From NCBI GenBank assembly GCA_023213395.1, contig CM041465.1, positions 71,989,741-72,053,740 on the forward strand: 64,000 bases of DNA, written 5' to 3'. The translations under genes and the position numbers were made by a program. Under the pieces are notes generated by a model, which was not told the origin of the DNA, did no database searches, and was given only the letters and a program-made list of their open reading frames with translations. How positions within the stretch are numbered: position 1 is the stretch's first letter; every line of letters starts with the position of its first letter. Source of the DNA: Cycas panzhihuaensis (taxonomy: Eukaryota; Cycadophyta). Below, piece by piece: positions 33,991 through 46,022 of the stretch.

Positions 33991-35271
33991 CTAACAGATA
34001 GCAAACTCTTCTCCATCGAAGGAATGAGGTAGGCATCTCCAATGGGAAATGTGGAAGAAGGATTTGAAGGTGAATGAAATGAGGCAATTTTTCCTAATAC
34101 CTAAAATTTGAATGGATTCATTGTTGCCAAAGGTCACTGATTGGCTCTTTCCTTCTTTGATGTCATAGAGGAGTTTTTCACTCCCTGTCATATGACAAGA
34201 TGCCCCTAAATCGATGATCCGGGTCTGATCAACCTCTGAAGTGTGATAAGCACAAAAGAGTTTATCTTCATCTACAAACCGATTTGAGTGGTGTTGATTG
34301 CCACCTCTGAAACCCCCCCTTGCTCTTTGACCTTTTCGATAAGCACCTTGATTTGGTCAAGGGAGTTGTTGCTACTGTTGTTGCTGAAAAAACTGCTGCT
34401 GCTGAGACTATTTGCGAGGCTATCGGTGCCTCTACTATTGCTGACGTGGTCGTTGCTACTGTCTGGATTGTTGGAGATCGGCTTGCTTCTTTCAACATTC
34501 TGGAGCTATGTGGCTAACTCTACCACAATAATGATGGATGACATTGGCTTTTGATGAGCCAATGTTCATGTTCCCAAACTGTTTTGTGAGTGAAGATTCA
34601 AGACCTTGTTTGATCTTTAACTTGGTTGTAAATACTCCTAACGTGGATGGCTCCTCATCTTCCCTAGGGTAGATTTGCTCCTCCTGAAGTAATAAACTTT
34701 CAAGTTGATTGAAAGTTATTACTGAAAGTGAGCCATTATGAGTAAGGGATGAAATGAATCCATTGTAATCTTTAAGCAATCCATGCACAATTGTTGTTAC
34801 AAGCTTGTCTCTGGAAGCTAGTTTGCCTAATGTATTCAATTCATTACAAACCTCTTTGATGGAAGAAAAGAATGCTGACATAGGCCTTACAAATTTCAAA
34901 GAGTAAAGTTTGGCTTTAACCATCATAATACGAGCTTCATCTCGCCTTTTATACAATGAGGATAAAATGTCTCAAATTTCCTTAGAAGGTTTTTCACATA
35001 CAACATTTTGATCAACATGTACATCAATAATCATGTGTAAAATTGCCAAGGCAATTTCATCCTTGGATTCCCAAGCAGCAACAGTAACGAGATCCGGATA
35101 GATAAACTTACCATCACTTTCCACAGTTACAGGTTTGGGGACTTTTCCAAAAACATATCCCCAAAATTCATTCATTATCAAGAGATTTTGTGTTTGCCTT
35201 TTCCATTCTTGATAGTTATCCTGTCCAGTCAATTTTATGGTACATGCATTAAGCATGTTTAAAGCAACCAT
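33991..35271 (-). pseudogene. Copia A gag and protease
   Basis: Gag starts at 35271 (MVALNMLNACTIKLTGQDNY), continues in the 34956-34492 frame (DEARIMMVKAKLYSLKFVRP, LVTTIVHGLLKDYNGFISSL) and ends in a knuckle HHYCGRVSHIAPEC whose first Cys is His. 34498-34268 is a low-complexity linker. Protease near 34215: TRIIDLGASCHMTGSEKLL, with the catalytic D-S-G altered to D-L-G. The gag frame breaks once near 34965. Confidence 0.82.
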
Positions 35272-35279
35272 GTTTAAGT

Positions 35280-37692
35280 TGTAAACTCTTGAAGCTAGCA
35301 GATGAACTTGAAAACTCTAAGCTTTCGTCACTTAAGTTCCACCTTCTAACAAGCCAACAACCCTAATCTTACTAGAAGATCTAACAACCGAATGGAATGA
35401 TGAGGGGTGGAGGACTAGGCTAAAGACTTGGTCCAACCCTAATCTATAAAGGAGATCCAATGGTTGACCAAGTCAAATTTAGAACGAGGCAGGTAAGGTT
35501 GATCTGCATGGGCATACCTTGCTTTCCCTAAGATTCACAGCCCCAATAACACCATTTTCGAACCTCCTTTTTCTCAAGAAACCTTAATTGTTGTGCATTG
35601 ACCATACGATCGATTGGTCCCCTAGGGAACACACCAAGTTTAAGGTTATTTCAAATGCAAGGATTAACCTTTTTCGAGCCTCTCCCACCAAATTTTAAGG
35701 TCACTTTTTAAAGATGTTTAAGTTGACTTTAGATGAATTTTACTTGGTGGATGTACTTTATAAAAAAATGTTTTATAAAACAACATATAATGAGCTTCAA
35801 AATGAAGCAATGAAGTACATCAAGAAATAACACAAGTGTGTTTACAAAGGCACTTTAAAAATTGAACAAAGTGCTTAAAGAAACCAAGTAAAAAGTAAGC
35901 TTTCTACTTAATGTGATGTAGCAGGTGGGTTCGTTTTTTATGAAAAGTAACCACTTAAGGATGAAAAAAAAGTCACTTGCAAAAGTAGACACATGCAACC
36001 AAGTGTTAGGACTTTAAATAGTCCTAACCAGCCAAGAAAAATGAGTGATTTTTTTACTAAAAAAGTGAATTTTGACCTCTTTTTTACTAGGGTACTAGGT
36101 CACCATGCAGGGAACCTTAGGAAGAAAATTTTCACTTTACAATATTGAAAAGGCTTAAAATCACTTAAAGTGAGTAAAATAACACTAGTATAAGATCTAC
36201 TGAGTGTTAAATAACTCAAAATGTTAAAAAGATTGAATTTTTTTTTTTAAGTGATTAAAACATTTAAAATCACTTTAAAATAATAAAACTTTATAACTTA
36301 AAGTTTATTAAAAAGAATATTCTTTTGAATATTCTAAATTACATAAACTAAAACTAATTTATAAAGTTCTAAATTTAATTTTTTTTCAAAAAATAACATT
36401 TTTACGTAACTCGGAAAGTTGTGCGACTTTGAAAACACTCAAGTGGATCATACGGGCCACAGAATACTCATATCTGGATGAAATTTTAGAGAGATCTTAG
36501 CATTGCCTCAATGAAGGATCCTCTAAAATTTCACGAGCTTTCATGAAGTACAGAGTGAGAACGAACTAAATGAGAATTTGGAAGGGCGCACGGGCTGTGA
36601 AGGTAGATTTGCTTCATACGGCCTCCACAGTGCTCAGATTGAAATGAAATTTCAGGTGAGCCTTTGTCTTAGGTCAAAGATGCTTCACCTCGATTTCTGT
36701 GGCGAGTGGTGGTCTACAGAGAGACATTTCATCAGTTGATGCATTTATATGGGCGCACAGTCGTAGAGTACAAAATAGTTGTCGTACGGCTATGTAGGGT
36801 TTAAAACCCACTTCTACAACTTCAAGAGTGTTCTTCTGTAGTAGCAACACTTGTAGTAATCATCAGATAGAGGGCAACTAGCAAATTCAAAAAGAAACGA
36901 GCAATTTTTGTCAAGAAAATTTGCTCTACAAGCTAAAAAATAGCCCAAAATAGTGAAAACTCTTTTGCATATCAGGTGCACACTGAACGGAGTGAAGGGG
37001 GGGCTGATTTCCAAAAAAACACATACAAACTCTTGAGATCTGCCTTACTTTTGCAAAAATTAATCTTTTCTAGAGAAAATATCAAAGAAAATCATTATTT
37101 TTGAAGTAAAATCACTGAAATTAGTAATAAATCTACCCAACATTGTTAGGAAACTGTAGCAAATTAGTCGCAGGCCATAAATGAGAACCAAAAAGGCTGA
37201 TTTACAGTAAAAAATTAGTCAAATCTCTCAGATCTGCTCTTTTTCTTACAGAAAATAAATTTTTTTGAGGAAAAATTAAGAAAAAATCACTGTTTCTTTA
37301 TAACAGTGAGTGTTGCATCCTGCAAGAATGTCTAAAAAAGTTTTAGACCTTGAAATGAGAGATTTGTAGCCTTCAAATGTCCACAGAAGCTTAAATCTAT
37401 AAAAAATTCTTCAAAAAATAATCTTTTAATGAAGAAAAATCGGTGAAAAACATTATTTTCAGCAGTGTTTGACTGCTGCACCCATTGAATCTTGTCTGAA
37501 AAAATTTTCAGATCTTGAAATGAGCCTGCTCCAGCCTGCAAATAGCTTTAATATGTTTGGATCTGTTGAAAAAAAGGACAAACAAGCCTTGGATTGCCTT
37601 CTAAGAGCGAAGGTCATCACCAAGGGTTTGTAAACCCTTACAAGATCATTTGAAACCAAGGAGATCATAGCAGAAAATGACACCTTTCCGCT
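35280..37692 (-). other. Long noncoding leader of copia A
   Basis: About 2.4 kb without a supported gene between primer site and gag. Very AT-rich at 35.7-36.4 kb. The part next to the primer site (about 37470-37690, AAGCCTTGGATTGCCTTC and CACCAAGGGTTTG) is repeated at 38556-38610 in element B's leader. Confidence 0.65.
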
Positions 37693-37706
37693 GCTCTGAT
37701 ACCAAA

Positions 37707-38253
37707 TGTTAAAAATGGCATTCAACCTACAAAAACCAAGATCTAGAAAGGAGTGCTAATATAGCTCTAGAATGAAGATGATTAACACCAATAATGGATG
37801 CTACTCAAATAAGCAAGATAATGAACCAAAGCATGAAAGAGCATGAGCAAGACAATACCAAAATATGGAGGAGATGGAATCGGTCCAATCTCCAAATTAA
37901 TAACAGTTTGATTAGCAAACTGGCAGCACAACAATATGACTCACACTCTATATAAAATATATGAAAAATGGTCTCAATATATAGAGTTACAGAAGAGACC
38001 TAAGGTGTCGGATGTTTGACAAGTGTCAAACATCCAAGCTACATCCTTTGCATGTAGGCCATGTATCCTTTTGGGCTCTCTAGTGAGAAAAAGTGCATAA
38101 GGGTCATTTTGACCCCTAAGTTGCAATGTTATATCACTAGGAAAGAATGTGGGTGTGTACTTTATCACTTAAGTTATAAGTGACCTCAGAAAGTACAAAT
38201 AATATATGAATAATAAAGTACAATTGCTTAACATGTAAACATAAGGTTTTTCA
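37707..38253 (-). repeat. 5' LTR of A
   Basis: TGTTAAAAATGGC to about AAGGTTTTTCA; the outer end has two changes from GGTTTAACA. The primer site lies immediately to its left. Confidence 0.88.
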
Positions 38254-38672
38254 AATTAAGCATTTGCAAAGAGAGTTAGTCCAACAGAACAGTGGTCTCA
38301 GCTTGCAGATCTGAGACCTTGTAAGTATTTCAAGGTTAAAGACCAACAGATCTGAGCTTAAACTAACTTCTATTTACAAATCTGAAAAAAAATATTTGAA
38401 AAATAAACTCTTTTACAAGAAAAAATCCTGTTCTTATGCAACAATTAGTGTTGCGCTTAAGAAACTATGTTAGGAAAATTTTCAGAACATAGAAAGGACA
38501 GATTCCAGCCTACAAATGACTTCAAAAAATTAAAAAACCTGCAAAAAATGCTTCAAACAAGCCTTGGATTGCCTTCGAAATGTGAAGGTCTTCACCAAGG
38601 GTTTGAAAAAGCTCACTAGATTAAGGAAAAAAATAGAGCAGAAAGACTCATTTTAGCTATTCTGATACCAAA
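38254..38672 (-). other. Leader fragment of copia B
   Basis: Homologous to the primer-site end of A's leader (see 35280-37692) and ends in a primer site TGGTATCAGAAT (plus 38659-38670). It is all that is left of B's interior. Confidence 0.75.
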
Positions 38673-39188
38673 TGTTAGGAAATAAGAAATAGGATCTAGA
38701 AAGGAGAAACAATCTACTCATGAAGTGAGATGATTAGCATCTAAGAGAGGAAATATTGAAATGAGCAATATAACAAAGCATAAGCACAACAATACCAATA
38801 TGGAGAAGATGGAATTGGTCCAATCTCCAAATATGAATGATAGCTTGATTAGCAAACTAGTAGCATAACAATGCTATTCACTCTCCATATGAAATACATG
38901 AGAATTGGTCTCAATATATAGATTTGGAGGAGAGACTTAAGGTGTTGGATGTTTGACAAGCGTCAGACATCCAAGCTACACCTTTTGCATGTAGGGCATA
39001 TGTTCTTTTGGGCTCTCATGTGAGCAAAAGTGCATAAGGGTTACTTTGACCCTTAAGTCACAATGCCATCTCACTAGAAAAGAATGTGGGTGTGTACATT
39101 ATCACTTAAGTGATAATCACCCCATAAAGTACAATAATGAAACAATAGTAAAGTACATTAGCTTAACATGTAAACGTAAGGTTTAACA
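38673..39188 (-). repeat. 5' LTR of copia B
   Basis: TGTTAGGAAATAAG to GTAAGGTTTAACA, 516 bp, same family as the A LTRs but more diverged and shorter. Its right edge abuts element C gag at 39189. Confidence 0.85.
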
Positions 39189-39960
39189 TGTCCTGTCTTT
39201 TGAACCAACAGTTCATTTCTCTGTGGCCTTCCTTCTTGCAGCAGTTATATTTACCAGTGAATTTCTTCTTCTCCTAAGATTTTTTCATGTCCTCTGTGGA
39301 AACTTTTCCTCTTGAACGATCTCTCTCCTCTGCATCTTCATGACAAAGGCCTAATTTAGATTGGAACTAACAAGCATCCTATGATGTTTAAACTTAGCAT
39401 CCTCAACTAGAATGAGATTTTTAATACTATCAAACATCTCACCCTCAATCACCTCATCTCCACCATAGATGGCCTAGAAAGTTGCAAATGTAGCTCATAG
39501 TTTTGACATAATTACCGCAAACAACACATCATCAATCAAATATGGTTTCAACTCCTCTAGCTTATTCTTCAGATCAATAACTTTATTTAAGTAGGCACTT
39601 ATGTTGGTCTCATCCTCCATCATAGAATTTAGAGGCTCCAACATCAAAGAAAGATGGTTATTCATCTTTTTCTTCTCAAAAGTTTCACACAACTTTGCCC
39701 AAATTTTGTCAGGTTGGTCAAGGTTATGAACCAACACTCTCTAGCTTACCACTAGTGACAGTTTCAATAATCCGACCACCATGAACTGCTTCTATTGAAT
39801 TCAAACTCGTTCTTTATGGTCAAGAAGAATTGTGTCCACTTTTGCCTTTGTTATCACCTAGAGTTGGTTTACCATAAGTATTAACTCCATATTAGCCTTC
39901 TACTCACTGAAGTTATTGCCATTAAGCATAACTTTAGGCATCAATTATCCATTCTCAAGA
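39189..39960 (-). pseudogene. Element C gag
   Basis: Read right to left: NNFSEWKANMELILMVNQLW near 39920, ITKAKVDTILLDHKE, LVHNLDQPDKIWAKLCETFE, ISAYLNKVIDLKNKLEELKP (39737-39495), then the knuckle FTGKYNCCKKEGHREMNCWF at about 39200-39260, in which the first Cys is Tyr. It is cut at 39189 by B and resumes at 30519. Close relative of the gag at 17120-17640. Confidence 0.82.
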
Positions 39961-40924
39961 AATGGGCTTCAAAACTTGAGTCAATATTACCAGACTACTA
40001 GACTTATATGTTAGAAGTAATGTTTTATCTAAAATACTTTGTAAAAGTAAAGTATTTTTAGGACACTTTATAAGGGTCATGTATCATTTCCCTTTCTCTC
40101 TTTCAATGACAAATGGCAAGATCATATTGAGCGGTTGCCAATTGTCCACTACAAGTTGTAATGCATTTATAAAGGATTCATTCTCATTAATGAAATGACT
40201 TGAGTTCTTCTTACATAGTAACAGAGCGGGTTACAACTGTCTAGTCTAAAATTATTTTCTATGTCTGAATTTGGACAAGGAGGTCATTAGGGTTTTGAGA
40301 AAAATCAGTAAAAGTCAGTCTGGAGAATCAAATCTTTAAAAGAGATAAATCAATCTAGGGTAAAATTCATCTTAGAAGATAAATTCGACGAAAGAATTGT
40401 TTATACAGACATCGTACAAACATAAAAATTCAAAGTTCTTAGATTGCTCCCAAATTTTACCAGTAGGGTTACAGCAGTACCAATGTCACTTTTCTCCAAA
40501 GGCACGACATGATTTGAAGTCATTTCAAAGGGGGTTTGGTCCATTTTCTAGAGGTGTGGGTTTGAGAAGGATTCTGTTCTTTTCTTTGAAACGGCTCAAT
40601 CAATCTAGATAATGCATACATCAATCTTAATACGAATCTTTTAAGACCAATTTCAAAGGCAGATTCAAAGCATTTTTTTTGTTTGAAGCATTTTTCACTT
40701 TCAGCCCTAGCCGCCAGACAGAACTTCGACCTCCATTTCTAATCAACCTATACATCTTCTAAGAAAAATAATTGTATATCTAGACTCCTCTCGTCAAATA
40801 CTTCGATCCCTTAGTTTTCAAATCTGTACACCTGCAAAAATCCATACATTTTTGTATACCATACAACTGTACAATCTTGCAACTAAGTTTCTCTAATAAT
40901 TTTCTTTGTCTTTATCATTCAATC

Positions 40925-41560
40925 ATGGCCTCCTCTACTATAGCTTTGCCTGAAGTTGATACATTGACTGAAATGAACTTTAGTATCTAAAAAATAAAGA
41001 TTGAGGACCCCTTAAGAGCAAAACATGCTTGGAAAATCACAACTGGGGAAGAAAAACAACCCATAGACATAATAGACCTGTTGAATTAGGAAGAAAGGAA
41101 TAACAATGCTATATCTATCCCCAAACTTTCAATTTCATGTTCTCTTTTGACATATGTTGATGGAGTTGAAAGTGCCCATAAAATTTGGAAAACAATGTCC
41201 TCCATGTTTAGCTAGAAAAATAAAGCTAGAATAGTTTCTCTCAGATAAGAGGTATACAAACTAAGAATGAGAGAGGGTCAATCAGTTTCTGACTTCCTAA
41301 CCAAATTGACCAATGTCAAAAATGCACTCCTCATAGCAAGAGAAAGTAATTGATACCAAATTGATATATCTTGTACTCACCAAACTACCAAAATCAAATG
41401 ACAACATGGTTAACATGTTAGTAGTGGGTAGAGGACAAACAACCACCATGACTCTTGATATTCTTATAGGTCATATGCTTGGCCAAGAACAAAGGAACTA
41501 GAGATATAAAGAAGATGCTGAGATGGAAGAAGCACTCATCACCAAACTAAACTTAGAAGG
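40925..41560 (+). pseudogene. Copia H gag
   Basis: Starts MASSTIALPEVDTLTEMNFS (ATG 40925), with a stop a few codons later, then KARIVSL, KLRMREGQSVSDFLTKLTNV (capsid). Frameshift near 41350. It ends with DVCYHCGQT followed by a stop and HYPYQC near 41735-41780, a zinc knuckle split by one nonsense change. Confidence 0.78.
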
Positions 41561-41599
41561 TCGAAGATGAGGTCAATACAACTCTAGAATGCGAAGTAG

Positions 41600-43250
41600 A
41601 GCACCAACAGTGAATAAAGGCCGCTGGATTGAAGGAGGAGGAAGAGCAAGAGCCACTCCTCCACGTGACACAAGAGTCTACTTTAACTGTGGAAAATCTA
41701 GTCACTTCTTAAGTAATTCTAGGGCTTTTGATGTTTGTTATCACTGTGGACAAACGTGACATTACCCATATCAATGCTACCAAAGGCGAGTGGAAATCCA
41801 AAAAGGGAAGTAGGTCTCAAGCAACTACAACAAAGAATGAGATTCAACAAAAGATGAAATTGAAACTACCTTTGTAGCTTCTCTAGTTGCTAGCTCTAGG
41901 GCTATTGAAAATTGGTATGTCGACTCAGGAGCATCCCACCACATGACCGAAGTTCAAGAATGGTTTGAAATTTTAAAACCATATGATATTAATAAGTCTG
42001 TGGAACTAGGAGATAATTTTTCCATTCACATAAAAGGGATTGGTTTAGTAGCCATAGAGATTGATGGAAAAATCTAATGAATAAGCAATGTCCTTTTTGT
42101 ACTTGGAATGAAAAAAATCTCATCAATCTCTCAGTTTAGTGAGAAGAAGCTAAGAACAATATTTGATGAAAATGGTTATTGTTACATTCTAGATATAAAG
42201 AAAAATGGTGTTGTAATAGTTGAAGGGGTCAAATGCAACAAACTCTACAAGTTGTTTTCAACCCCTGTGCCACCTGTCAAAGGACCTACCAAATCCATGT
42301 CTAATGTAAATTCGCTTGTTGTGATAAGTAATGATGTTAATGAAATGTGGCACTTGAAGTATGGACATATCTCGCATGATAGGTTAGAAAGATTAAAAAA
42401 TTCAAGAATAGTGAATGGTCTAGCTGGTATTTCATTTAATTCAATTATATGCAAAAGTTGCATTATGGGCAAACAACATAGGATTCCTTTTACAAAAAGC
42501 ACATGGCGAGCTCAAAATAAACTGGATTTGGTCCATACTAATCTTTGTGGTCCTTTCAGACCAATTTCAAAAAATGGTGCACGGTACTTTCTAACTTTCA
42601 TTTATGATTACTCCAGAAAAACATGGGTTTATTGTTTGTTCAACAAATCAGAAGCACTTGAATATTTTAAAGAATTCAAAGCAAAAGTGGAATTGGAAAG
42701 CAATCAAAAGATCAAATGTGTCTATTTTGATGGAGAAGGAGAGCATGTGTCCAAAGAATTTCTCCAGTTTTGTAAGTTGCATGGAATTCGCAAACAAGTC
42801 ACAACTCCTTATACACCCAGTCAAATGGTGTAGCGGAGAGAATGAACAAAACTGTGTTAGAAATGGATCGATGCTTAATAAATGATAGGGAAGTCACAAA
42901 AAGGTGTTGGGCAAAAGCAATCAATACAGTTGTGTACTTCGTTAATAGAAGTCCAACAAGTCCAACTCAAGCCTTGAATAATGTAACACCTAAAGAAGCA
43001 TGGACCGGACATAAACTAGATGTAAGTCATCTTAAGATCTTTGATTGTAAAGCATATGTGTATATTTCTAACAAAAAAGAACCAAATTAGATAACAAAAG
43101 TATAGAATGTATAATGGCTGGATATAGTAATTGATCAAAAGCATACAGGTGTCTTGATTCAAAAATAAACAAATTGTATGTTAGCAGGGACGTGATATTT
43201 GATAAAGGCATTAAAACAAAGTGTTAGGAAATAAACATAGAGATCAATGA
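41600..43250 (+). pseudogene. Copia H protease and integrase
   Basis: Protease NWYVDSGASHHMTEVQEWF (41910-41965, DSG intact). Integrase zinc module MWHLKYGHISHDRL..CKSCIMGKQHRIPF. Core: DLVHTNLCGPF, where the first catalytic Asp is Asn, then CVYFDGEGEHVSKEFLQF, then YTPSQMV with a frameshift before the Glu (KRMNKTVLEMDRC continues in the next frame). Ends NNVTPKEAWTGHKLDVSHLK and IFDCKAYVYIS. Confidence 0.85.
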
Positions 43251-43399
43251 CAAAAAATTGAATATAATTCAATCAGATAAAGAAGTTGTTGAAAACGGAA
43301 GTGAAACTTCAGATATAAGGACACCTGACAACAATCAGACAAGAGATCTTGATATCACACAAGAAGAAGAGAAGAGGTTAGAACAAGAGCAAAGATCTT

Positions 43400-44607
43400 A
43401 AAAGGTATCAAAATGGTATCTTAAAACTCTTGAAGAAACAAAAGGAGAAGTATTTGAACACAAAACAAGGTCTCTGAAACCACAAGCACTAATTTATTCT
43501 ATTGAACCAAATACATTTAAAAAAACAAGCCAATTTCAAGCCTGGAGAATAGCAATGGATGTTGAAATGGAAGTCATCCACAAAAATGAGACTTGGGAGT
43601 TAGTAGAACCTCCTGAGAATAAATTCATTGTAATTTGCAAATGGGTATATAGAGTAAAAGAAAACCCAAATGGAGAAATTGAGAAATGCAAAGCAAGACT
43701 AGTGGCTAAAGGCTACACACAAACAATTGGATTTGAGTATGAGGAAACATTCTCACCAGTGGCAAAATCAAACACTATGAAAACGGTAATTGCAATAACT
43801 GCTCAGAAAGGATGGAAAATTTATCAAATGGATGTAAAAAGTACCTTTCTAAATAGAGATTTGCAAGCGGAAACAACCAGAAGGATACACAAAGTTTGGG
43901 CAAGAAAATTTAGTCTACAAAATGAAAAATGCATTATATGGACTCAAGCAAGCATCAAAAGCCTAGTATGCCAAACTAGACAAATATCTTATCCAAAATG
44001 GATTTCACAAGTATGAGTTAGATCACAGCCTATGTGTAAAGTTCAATCAAGGACTAATCTCCATTATAGTATTATATGTAGATGATATGTTGATCATAGG
44101 GAGTGATGCAGATTCAATAGCACTTATCAACAAACAGTTTGAAAGAGTTTTCAAAATGACAGATCTCGGAATGTTGCATTATTATCTAGAAATAGAGATT
44201 GCACAAAACAACAACTTTGTTGTTTTGTCCAAATATATCAAAAATGTGCTAAAAAAGTTTAACGTCGAAAATTGCAACAACATTGACACTCCCATGGAGA
44301 CTGGTTACGTGTTGGATGCTGAACAGAAGCACAACTTATTAATGCAACAATACAAACAACTAATTGGAAGTCCAATTTATCTTATAGTCACCAGACCAAA
44401 TATTTCCTACTCAATTGGTGTAGTCTCCAAGTTTATGGAAAATCCAAAGATACCTCATTGGAATGCTGCAAAAAGAATTCTACGGTATTTGAAAGGAACA
44501 ATAAGTCTTGGATTAGAATATCCAAAAGACAATAATATATAGTTGATAGGGTTCTGTGATTCTGATTGGGTAGGAGATAGAATGGACAAAAAATCCACTT
44601 CAGGATA
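43400..44607 (+). pseudogene. Copia H reverse transcriptase and start of RNase H
   Basis: RT: VSKWYLKTLEETKGEVFE, WRIAMDVEMEVIHKNETWEL, CKWVYRVKENPNGEIEKC, FEYEETFSPVAKSNT, YQMDVKSTFLN, then a frameshift, LYVDDMLIIGSDADS (YVDD intact), MTDLGMLHYYLEIEI, and RYLKGTISLGLEYP. RNase H starts as FCDSDWVGDRMDKKSTSGY and is cut by copia I within the SGY codons. It resumes at 49811. Confidence 0.88.
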
Positions 44608-45489
44608 TGTTGAAATATAATGTTTTATCTAGGAAAGAAAAGGGGGCCATGTTAGACCCACCCTTAATGTACTCATAAGATCATGCCACTTGGCAGCATC
44701 CAGGTGATCGGTTACATTAGTAGTTGTAACCATCACATCACTGTTGTATATTTAAGCAGATTGAATCTCAATAGAAAGATGTACATTCTTCCCTCTGTTT
44801 TAATTTTGCTCTGATTTTCAACATGGTATCAGAGCAGGCCTGTTTAGTCTGATTCTTCTTCTGGTGAATTTCCTCTGTCAAGACATCTCAGTCAAGAGTG
44901 CAAAAAGGAGACAAAGCAGTAGGTAGTTTTTTGTAAGTCAAAGATCATACATTTCTTGATTATGCGGGAATGCGGATGCATGCGGTCGTGTCTGACGAGA
45001 AAATTTTCAAAGTGCTCGGATCGAAGCCGAATTTTGTGGGGACATAGATCGAGGACGAGAACGTATTTCTCTTGGAGCGAGTTAAATGCGAGACCATTTT
45101 GCAGCCAAAAGGCCCTCGAACCGATCCTTGGATTTCAAGAGATTTTCTCAGAAATTTCATCGATTTGCTCTCAATATCGGGTAAATTCTGTCCTAAACCC
45201 TTCTTAGTGACAGTACGTCAAGATTCGAGGCCGATTCAAAGAATTTCTTTCAGTATTTCTCAGATTTCTTCTCAAATCCGATTTCTGCCCTAGCCGCCGT
45301 TTTTCATTCAAAGTCAGATTTCTCCTTTCTGAGAAAGTTTTTTGAAAAACCGTCTTCAGTTTTGGACAGGCACGAGAAACCTTCGATTTGAGGTACACTT
45401 GTTTTTTGGCCGTACACCTAGGGTTTTATGTAATTAATGTACCGCATTTGCGGATAGACCCCTAAATCTGGTTTTAACCTGAAAAATCA

Positions 45490-46022
45490 TGTCCTCCTCT
45501 CTCATCACTCTACCTGAACCAGAAAAATTAACTGGTTCAAATTACCATGTATGGAAAATTAAAATGGAAACCATTTTGAGGATGAAAAATGCAGGAAATT
45601 CTTTGAAGGGACGAAAAACGTCCTTACATTGGTGATGATAAGTTAGGAAATTGGATTGAAAGAAATAATATGGCTAGTCTCATTTTAAAAATGTCTATTT
45701 CAGACTCTGTTCTTATTTATGTCGAGAAATTGAATCAAAGGGGCTTTTGAAATCTGGAAATGCCTGGAAAATTTATACGGACAAAAGAATAAGGCGAGAA
45801 TAATTGCACTCAAAGAAGAGTCAGACAAACTTCACATGAAAGAGAACGAAGAGGTAGAAGAATTTATGCATAAAATCATCACTGTGAGAAATAACCTCTC
45901 GAGTGCTGGAGGCATAAAATCTGAACAAGATCTTGTGGAAATTATGTGACAAAGGTCGCCAAAGTCATTTGATACAATTGTCAACACTATCACTGACAGT
46001 GATAGGTTAGACAAATTAACTC
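45490..46022 (+). pseudogene. Copia I gag, N-terminal part
   Basis: Starts MSSSLITLPEPEKLTGSNYH (ATG 45490) then VWKIKMETILRMKNA; a frameshift near 45600 and others follow. Later frames give KARIIALKEESDKLHMKENE and VRNNLSSAGGIKSEQDLVEI, the capsid domain. A stop at 45948 and a shift near 46035 separate it from the main gag-pol frame. Confidence 0.82.

Larger units (their letters stand above)
30520..38253 (-). mobile_element. Copia element A
   Basis: LTRs 30520-31066 and 37707-38253 (547 bp each), polypurine tract 31067-31075 (minus TAAGGGGGGG), primer site 37693-37704 (exact TGGTATCAGAGC), long leader 35280-37692, then gag, protease, integrase, RT, RNase H. The bases outside the two LTRs do not match (TGACT at 30515-30519, AATTA at 38254-38258), so this is not a simple insertion; see B and the recombination finding. 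Confidence 0.88.

Noticed and set aside
30515-38258. Simple TSD for element A
   Set aside because: TGACT and AATTA do not match; recombination with element B explains it better.
45832-46014. Minus-strand ORF opposite copia I gag
   Set aside because: Shadow of the gag reading frame on the plus strand.
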